Both the position numbers and the translations under genes were made by a program. DNA of 64,000 nucleotides from Lewinellaceae bacterium. Lineage in GTDB: Bacteria; Bacteroidota; Bacteroidia; Chitinophagales; Saprospiraceae. The stretch covers positions 248,001-312,000 of the forward strand of contig JACJYC010000003.1 of the NCBI GenBank assembly GCA_020636325.1, written 5' to 3'. Below are positions 58,919 to 64,000 of this stretch, in pieces. The first letter of the stretch is position 1. Each line of letters begins with the position of its first letter. The notes below the pieces were generated by a model. The model was given only the letters and a program-made list of their open reading frames with translations. It ran no database searches and was not told the origin of the DNA.

Positions 58919-60871
58919 TTACCCGCCCAGTGATTTCCGGTTCTTGAAGATAATGGACAGGTCATTTAACGGGGTATAATTCCTGGCATATAACCGGTCC
59001 AGCTGACGGGCATTAACCGCTGAAATACCCGTTTCCGCCCAAAAGGTGGACGGCGAAATGACCCCGGGTTTGAGCTCCGGGAGCTGCCCTTTTTCTGGTG
59101 GAGCGTGGTATCCCACCCAGGTTTTTCTGCCCCGCAGCACTTCCCATCCGTGTTTGATCAATCCGGACCTGTTGCGCACCCAGATCCATTGCAGCGGAAA
59201 GGTCAACAGGACCAACAGCGCAGTCAATACATCCACTACCCGCTTGTTGCGCCGGTTTTCCGGGAAGGCGATGGCAAAGGGCGTTTCCAGGGTGTACAAT
59301 TGGCCCGCGGCATTTTTGGAACTGCTGCCGACCACGGTTTGGCTGCCTTCGGCGATCATCCGGTACTTGATCCCGGGCCCCAGCCGGCTCATCCATTCGA
59401 TGACCCGGCTATGACCGGTATCCTGCATGCAAAAGATCAGTTCCCGGATCCGGAATAGGGCTGTCACCCGTTCCAGGTTATCGAAATGCCCGATCACCTT
59501 ATCCCCATCAGGGTCGGCTTCAGGGGCGATCCTGCCGGTGTACCGCCGTTTCAATCCGGTATCCTGCAGTAATTTCAAGACCCTGGCCGCCTCGGCTTCC
59601 GACCCGGCAACGGCCATGCTGGAGGCGGCAGCACGCTCGGGGTAGAAGCTGCCGTAGGCGGTAAAATGCAATAAAGACCGGATGGCCGTCATGCTGACCA
59701 AAGCCCAACCTGCCCCCAGGATCAGCAAGGCCCTCGACGGGCGGTAGGCCAAACCAAGAAAACCATACACCGCTGCCGACAACACGGTGCCCAGGAAAAT
59801 ACCCCGCACCACACGGCGAATATTGGTTTCACGGTCGTATCCGCCGCTGAAGAAGACGCTCAGGATCCAGATGGCGGTGTATAGCGGAAAATTGAAATAA
59901 GTGACCAGATCGTCGTAATAATCCGGATTGTGGAAATGGTAATTGGCCCAGAACTGTTTCAGGGTCACCAGGCCGGCAAAGATCAGCAGGGCGTCCAGAA
60001 TGGGCAACCGGGCGCGGCGGAAGAAATTGCCGATCACCGTGATGACGGCCCTGAGGTATACCGCGGTTTGCAGCATGAGCACGAACAACCGGGCTCTTTC
60101 TCCCCTGAAGTGTTTTTGTGCGAAAATGATCATGGCCTGGTAAAAGATCCGGACATAATTCAGGGTGCCTTTTTTGGTGCTCTCGCCCTTGAAATGGATG
60201 ATTTTGACATCGGGAAGGAAATAGTTCTGATAGCCGGCCTGGATCAATCGGTAGGAAAGGTCGATGTCTTCGCCGTACATGAAGAAAGATTCATCCAGTA
60301 AACCCGACTTCGCCAGCGCTTCGCTCCGCATCAGCATGAAGGCCCCCGAAAGGATATCGGCTTCATGCGGCTCATCCATCGGCAAATAGCCCAGGTAATA
60401 GGTGTTGAACCACTTCGACCGGGGAAACAGCCGGGAAAGGCCCGCAGTTTTGCAAAAGGCGACCCATGGGGTAGGGAAGCCCCTTCTCGATTCCGGCAGG
60501 AATTGACCGGATCCGTCAAGCATATGCACCCCCAGACCGCCCGCTTCCGGATGCCGGTCCATAAAGGATAAACATTTGGAAAAAGTATCTTCTGCAACAA
60601 TGGTATCGGGGTTGAGGAGCAGGATAAATTCGCCGGAGGCCTGCCGGATGGCCTGGTTGTTGGCCCTGGCAAAGCCCGGATTGTCATCGTTGGCGATAAG
60701 CCTGACCCAGGGAAATTTCTCGCGGACCAGGTTCGCGGATCCGTCTGCCGAGTTGTTGTCAACCACCCAGGTCTCAACCGCCAATCCTTCCGAAGCCTTG
60801 CGGACGGAATTCAGCGCCTGTTCCAGGAAGTATTTGACATTATAGCTGACGATGACAACGGAGAGCTTCAT
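58919..60871 (-). CDS. Glycosyltransferase family 2 fused to a degenerate sugar-phosphate transferase
   Basis: 650 residues. Residues 1-260 are a GT-A family 2 domain, rhamnosyltransferase-like (SVVIVSYNVKYFLEQAL, WVVDNNSADGSANLV, LLNPDTIV as the D-x-D-type metal site, and GEDIDLSYRLIQAGY). About 270-410 hold several membrane helices. About 420-545 resemble the nucleotide-binding domain of polyisoprenyl-phosphate hexose-1-phosphate transferases. Residues 550-650 keep the membrane part and tail (NKRVVDVLTALLVLLTFPL and NYTPLNDLSIIFKN) but lack the usual catalytic core. It probably adds a sugar to a surface glycan at the inner membrane. Confidence 0.8.
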   Translation of the reverse strand: MKLSVVIVSYNVKYFLEQALNSVRKASEGLAVETWVVDNNSADGSANLVREKFPWVRLIANDDNPGFARANNQAIRQASGEFILLLNPDTIVAEDTFSKCLSFMDRHPEAGGLGVHMLDGSGQFLPESRRGFPTPWVAFCKTAGLSRLFPRSKWFNTYYLGYLPMDEPHEADILSGAFMLMRSEALAKSGLLDESFFMYGEDIDLSYRLIQAGYQNYFLPDVKIIHFKGESTKKGTLNYVRIFYQAMIIFAQKHFRGERARLFVLMLQTAVYLRAVITVIGNFFRRARLPILDALLIFAGLVTLKQFWANYHFHNPDYYDDLVTYFNFPLYTAIWILSVFFSGGYDRETNIRRVVRGIFLGTVLSAAVYGFLGLAYRPSRALLILGAGWALVSMTAIRSLLHFTAYGSFYPERAAASSMAVAGSEAEAARVLKLLQDTGLKRRYTGRIAPEADPDGDKVIGHFDNLERVTALFRIRELIFCMQDTGHSRVIEWMSRLGPGIKYRMIAEGSQTVVGSSSKNAAGQLYTLETPFAIAFPENRRNKRVVDVLTALLVLLTFPLQWIWVRNRSGLIKHGWEVLRGRKTWVGYHAPPEKGQLPELKPGVISPSTFWAETGISAVNARQLDRLYARNYTPLNDLSIIFKNRKSLGG

Positions 60872-60940
60872 CCGGCCGGGAAAAGTTAATCAAGCAAAAA
60901 TGGGCATTCCCCCTCCGAACTGCTTCTCGCAAGGGATTGG

Positions 60941-60948
60941 CAAAGTTA
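60941..60948 (-). promoter_or_regulatory. Bacteroidota -7 element of the glycosyltransferase gene
   Basis: On the minus strand TAACTTTG (complement of 60941-60948) matches TAnnTTTG exactly, about 70 bp before the ATG at 60871. There is no TTG at -33. Confidence 0.4.
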
Positions 60949-60958
60949 GGTAAAACCG

Positions 60959-62356
60959 TCAATTTTTGCATTTTATCACAATGAGCCCCGGGTTTTGCTC
61001 GATAACGCGTTGAATGATGCGGTTCGTTTCCGGGTTCCCCTTCCGGTACCGGACCGCATCCCTGAGGTTTTCCTGGGTAAAAGGGTCGTCGGCGGATATG
61101 TACCCGTAGCCGCAGTAATTCCCGTTCTCAACCAGAACGACGGCCTTTTCACCGGGATCCCTTCCCTGGTCAATGAGGAAAAAGTCCTCTTCGAATACGG
61201 TGCGCAGCGATACCATTGCGGCATGCGCCCGCTCATTGTAGGCATCTGCGGATTCCGCCTCAACGCACGCGCCGCCGCATTGGTGGAGATGATAATGAAA
61301 ACAGGCTCCTTTCCCGGATTCCAGCCCGCAGTATTTGGAACAGAGCTCAAACCGCTTCAATACGGATTCCAGGCGCCCTTTGGCACGGGTCAGGGTAGGG
61401 TATTCGGACACCAGGTTCAGCTTTTTCCGTTCTCTGGCGCTGGTCCTTCCGAATCCGAAACACAGGTAGCCGGCAGTATTGACGTAGTGGTGGATGACAA
61501 ACGGGAATTGTTTTTGCCGCTGCGCCCGGTTGACTTCCGGGTGAAGGGTCTTGATTTCATGCGATTCGAGGAGCAGGGCCACCATTTCACTGCCGGTCAC
61601 TTCGCAGGAGATATGGTGGACCGCGGCGTGGAGTTTCAGGGCCTTATCCGTCTGGTCGGTGAAATGCTCGGCGATCCGCTTCCGGATATTGATGCTTTTG
61701 CCGACATAGATTACGGTGCCCGTTTGATCATGGAGATAATAGACCCCGCAGGTGTCGGGCAGGGCGTGGATGTCCTCCAGGTTGAGGTGATTGGGAAATT
61801 TGGATTCCCTGATGCCCAGGTTGACCAGCGTGCTGATCTCCGATTCTGCCCGTTCTTTGGTCAGGATCCGCTCGAACAGGTCGGTGGTGGCCAGGGCGTC
61901 GGCCATGGCCCGGTGGCGGTCGTCCACCCGGATGTCAAAATGCCGGATCAGGTTGCCCAGGCTGTAAGACCCCAGGCCCGGGAAGACCTTGCGGCTCAGC
62001 CGGACGGTGCACAACTGCTTGCGGGTGAAAGCGTACCCCAGGCGGGCGAATTCTTCCTTGAGAAAGCCATAGTCGAACCGGACATTGTGCGCCACAAAAA
62101 TGGCTCCTTCCGTCATCTCCACCACTTTTTTGGCCACTTCAAAAAAACGCGGCGCACCGGCTACCATTTCCTGGGTGATGCCGGTGAGCTGAGTGATGCC
62201 GTACGGGATATAACATTCGGGGTTGATGAGCGTTTCAAACTTGTCCACTATTTTTTCACCGTCGTGGAGGACTATGGCAATTTCCGTAATTTTATCGCGG
62301 GAGGCCCGCCCTCCGGTGGTTTCCAGGTCGATTATGGCATAGAATTTCTCTTTCAT
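60959..62356 (-). CDS. DEDD exonuclease / GIY-YIG nuclease fusion protein
   Basis: 465 residues from the ATG at 62356. Residues 1-170 are a DnaQ-like 3'-5' exonuclease (AIIDLETTGG, VAHNVRFDYGFLK, HRAMADALATTDLF; motifs I-III with the D-E-D-H/D set). Residues about 200-280 are a GIY-YIG endonuclease (TCGVYYLHDQTGTVIYVGKS, then NIRKRIAEHF). The rest carries a Cys/His-rich segment (CSKYCG, then CFHYHLHQCGGAC) as in UvrC/Cho relatives. The combination resembles PolC-epsilon/UvrC-like fusions involved in DNA repair. It has a divergent start 9 bp from the NamZ gene. Confidence 0.92.
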   Translation of the reverse strand: MKEKFYAIIDLETTGGRASRDKITEIAIVLHDGEKIVDKFETLINPECYIPYGITQLTGITQEMVAGAPRFFEVAKKVVEMTEGAIFVAHNVRFDYGFLKEEFARLGYAFTRKQLCTVRLSRKVFPGLGSYSLGNLIRHFDIRVDDRHRAMADALATTDLFERILTKERAESEISTLVNLGIRESKFPNHLNLEDIHALPDTCGVYYLHDQTGTVIYVGKSINIRKRIAEHFTDQTDKALKLHAAVHHISCEVTGSEMVALLLESHEIKTLHPEVNRAQRQKQFPFVIHHYVNTAGYLCFGFGRTSARERKKLNLVSEYPTLTRAKGRLESVLKRFELCSKYCGLESGKGACFHYHLHQCGGACVEAESADAYNERAHAAMVSLRTVFEEDFFLIDQGRDPGEKAVVLVENGNYCGYGYISADDPFTQENLRDAVRYRKGNPETNRIIQRVIEQNPGLIVIKCKN

Positions 62357-62365
62357 AAAAAGATA

Positions 62366-63592
62366 ATGATGGCAAAAGTACATCTTTTTGTTTTAATAGC
62401 AATTTTATTCCAATGGAATTGTGGAAATCAGGCGGTTAAAGCGAGTGACCGGCCGTTGGAAACCCAACCGCCGGTCGGCGGGAGCCTTCTGACCGGCGCT
62501 GAACGGATGGAGGAATACCTGCCCCTGCTCGAAGGGAAGAAGGTCAGCCTGGTGGTCAATCAGACTTCCATGGTTGGAAATACGCACCTCGTGGATACCT
62601 TGCTGGCATTGGGCATCCGGATCCAAACCATTTTCTCGCCCGAACACGGGTTCCGGGGTGAAGCCGATGCCGGCCAGAAAATTGCCGATTCCAGGGACCC
62701 CGAAACAGGCATTCAGCTGATCTCGCTGTACGGCGCCAAACACAAGCCCGCCCCCGAAGACCTGAAAGGAACGGATCTGCTGATCTTTGACATCCAGGAC
62801 GTCGGCGTCCGCTTTTACACCTATATCTCCACACTGCATTTTGTGATGGAGGCCGGAGCCGAGCATCACCTTCCGGTGATGGTACTGGACCGCCCCAACC
62901 CGAACGGCCACTATGTGGACGGGCCGATGCTGGATACCGCTTATCGATCGTTTGTGGCCATGGACCCCGTGCCGGTCGTTTACGGACTGACCATCGGGGA
63001 ATACGCCCGCATGGTCAACGGCGAAGGCTGGCTGGCCGGCGGTGAAAAGTGCGACCTGACGGTTATTCCCTGCCTGAATTACACCCATCAGACGGCTTAT
63101 GAGCTGCCGGTGAAACCGTCGCCGAACCTGCCGAACATGCGAGCGATCTACCTGTATCCGTCAACCTGCTTTTTTGAAGGCACCACCGTCAGCGAAGGCC
63201 GCGGCACCAGCCAGCAATTCCAGGTATACGGGCATCCGGATTTCAAGGGCGGCGATCATGTTTTCCTGCCCCAGGCGAAACCCGGCGCCATGAACCCCAA
63301 ACACAAGGGACAGCTTTGTTACGGTTACGACCTGACCAAACTGGATCCGGATTCCATCCGGGCAGAGAAGAAGATCAACCTCCATTATCTGGTGGATTTT
63401 TACAGGGAATTCCCCGACAAGGATAAATTCTTCCTGCCTTCCAACTATATCGATAAACTCGCCGGCGGTACGGCCCTCCGCGAGCAGATCCTGGCCGGAA
63501 GAACGGCCGATGAGATCAGGGCCTCCTGGCAAAAGGACCTGGAAGCCTACAAGGCGGTCCGGAAAAAATATCTGTTATACCCTGAAAGCTAA
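62366..63592 (+). CDS. DUF1343 exo-beta-N-acetylmuramidase (NamZ-like), lipoprotein
   Basis: 408 residues from the ATG at 62366 (a second ATG at 62369). The signal reads MMAKVHLFVLIAILFQWNC, with the Cys probably lipidated. The family motifs are VVNQTSMVGNTHLVDTL, IFSPEHGFRGEADAG, LLIFDIQDVGVRFYTYIST, MVLDRPNPNG and SEGRGTSQQFQVYG. NamZ enzymes remove terminal N-acetylmuramic acid from peptidoglycan fragments during wall recycling. The frame stays open far upstream, through the opposite-strand nuclease gene, but only as a shadow. The stop overlaps the convergent TauE gene by 4 bp. Confidence 0.92.
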   Translation: MMAKVHLFVLIAILFQWNCGNQAVKASDRPLETQPPVGGSLLTGAERMEEYLPLLEGKKVSLVVNQTSMVGNTHLVDTLLALGIRIQTIFSPEHGFRGEADAGQKIADSRDPETGIQLISLYGAKHKPAPEDLKGTDLLIFDIQDVGVRFYTYISTLHFVMEAGAEHHLPVMVLDRPNPNGHYVDGPMLDTAYRSFVAMDPVPVVYGLTIGEYARMVNGEGWLAGGEKCDLTVIPCLNYTHQTAYELPVKPSPNLPNMRAIYLYPSTCFFEGTTVSEGRGTSQQFQVYGHPDFKGGDHVFLPQAKPGAMNPKHKGQLCYGYDLTKLDPDSIRAEKKINLHYLVDFYREFPDKDKFFLPSNYIDKLAGGTALREQILAGRTADEIRASWQKDLEAYKAVRKKYLLYPES

Positions 63593-64000
63593 AAGAACAA
63601 CCGAAGGGCTACGATAAAGGTCATGCCGATCATAAAATACCGGAATTCCCTTTCCGGCAGCAGCCTGACGATCCGCATCCCGGCCCAGGCCCCGATCAAA
63701 ATAGCCGGAAAGGTGACCAGGTCGATCGGCAGGGATGACCAGGTAATGGTTTTCCATACAAAAATGTGCAACGGGACCTTGAAGAGGTTGATGAGCAGAA
63801 AAAACCACGCGCCTGTCCCCAGAAACTGATTTTTTGGCAAGGCTATGGCCAGCAGATAAACCGTCATCACCGGCCCGGCAGCGTTGCCGATCATGGTACT
63901 GAATCCGCCCAGCAGGCCGAATACCGACCCGAATACCCACCCGCCGGTCAGCGCGGCGGACAGCGGCCTTCTTTCCTGAATGATCATGAGCGCCAGGCTG
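63589..64000 (-). CDS. TauE/SafE family sulfite exporter-like permease (C-terminal part)
   Basis: At least 137 codons; the frame is still open at the right edge of the window, so the 5' end lies outside. The visible part has about four membrane helices, with GSVFGLLGGFSTMIGNAAGPV (quoted as LLGGFSTMIGNAAGPV), the conserved second-half motif of TauE/SafE permeases, and a late PAILIGAWAGMRIVRLLP repeat. The family exports sulfite or organosulfonates, or moves other anions. Substrate not visible. Confidence 0.88.
   Translation of the reverse strand, partial: SLALMIIQERRPLSAALTGGWVFGSVFGLLGGFSTMIGNAAGPVMTVYLLAIALPKNQFLGTGAWFFLLINLFKVPLHIFVWKTITWSSLPIDLVTFPAILIGAWAGMRIVRLLPEREFRYFMIGMTFIVALRLFF

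Noticed and set aside
60995..62365. Long upstream extension of the NamZ-like gene
   Set aside because: It lies opposite the nuclease gene and has no motifs; a normal signal peptide starts at 62366.

Overview
The window looks like chromosomal DNA of a Bacteroidota bacterium, most likely of the Saprospiria (Lewinella/Haliscomenobacter-like) group. The signs are: three secreted proteins with Bacteroidota-type type IX secretion (T9SS) C-terminal sorting tails; a SusC-like TonB-dependent receptor with a carboxypeptidase-like plug extension; many lipoproteins with short N-terminal signals; promoter elements of the Bacteroidota form TAnnTTTG (best example upstream of rpsU, with TTTG 19 bp further up); and families typical of marine or sludge Saprospiria (thrombospondin type-3/OmpA, DUF4403, DUF1080, LuxC-like reductase). 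The assignment is inference from gene content; no rRNA is present.

Layout. 1-7.9 kb: Hsp20 start (partial), BASS transporter, S9 peptidase, a PAP2-like membrane protein coupled to kynurenine 3-monooxygenase, and three envelope proteins (beta-barrel, glycine-zipper OmpA lipoprotein, TonB-C lipoprotein). 8-10.2 kb: a lone 696-residue protein with the N-terminal DNRP...PIQR signature of eCIS/DUF4157-type effectors and a nuclease-like core. 10.2-18 kb: atypical pyruvate kinase, OPT transporter, radical SAM and AlkD-like repair genes, a decayed AbiEii-type toxin-antitoxin locus and a sulfatase. 18-21.6 kb: a repeat- and palindrome-rich segment, tRNA-Thr(CGT), tesB, rpsU, an orphan paaD-like gene, a DnaA-box cluster and a long structured leader before nrdB-nrdA. 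25-33.5 kb: envelope proteins, PAP2 phosphatase, ZIP transporter, TonB-dependent receptor and a T9SS alpha/beta-hydrolase. 33.6-42.9 kb: a tight five-gene minus-strand run (miaB, sigma-54 activator, prmA, a 1529-residue unknown, LuxC-like reductase). 43-51.5 kb: PDZ/T9SS protein, DUF4403 lipoprotein, BNR/T9SS protein, D-2-hydroxyacid dehydrogenase and an EAD-like/TPR membrane protein. 51.6-58.9 kb: a carbohydrate-catabolism group (cytochrome-c-tailed dehydrogenase, double DUF1080, Tat-exported Gfo/Idh/MocA oxidoreductase, GH113-like lipoprotein). 58.9-64 kb: a membrane glycosyltransferase fusion, a DnaQ/GIY-YIG nuclease, a NamZ-like muramidase and a partial TauE/SafE transporter.

The most unusual things are: (i) the eCIS-type effector candidate standing alone; (ii) the DnaA-box cluster and roughly 450-nt structured leader ahead of nrdBA; (iii) short tandem repeats (7-, 8- and 8/10-bp units) that begin at or within a few bases of the stop codons of several unrelated genes; (iv) a cluster of palindromes at 18.0-18.6 kb, including two hairpin copies that differ by a compensatory base-pair change; (v) an AbiEii-like toxin reduced to its two ends; and (vi) the large unknown protein inside the miaB run. 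Nothing was run computationally; all assignments are by reading motifs and known family patterns.
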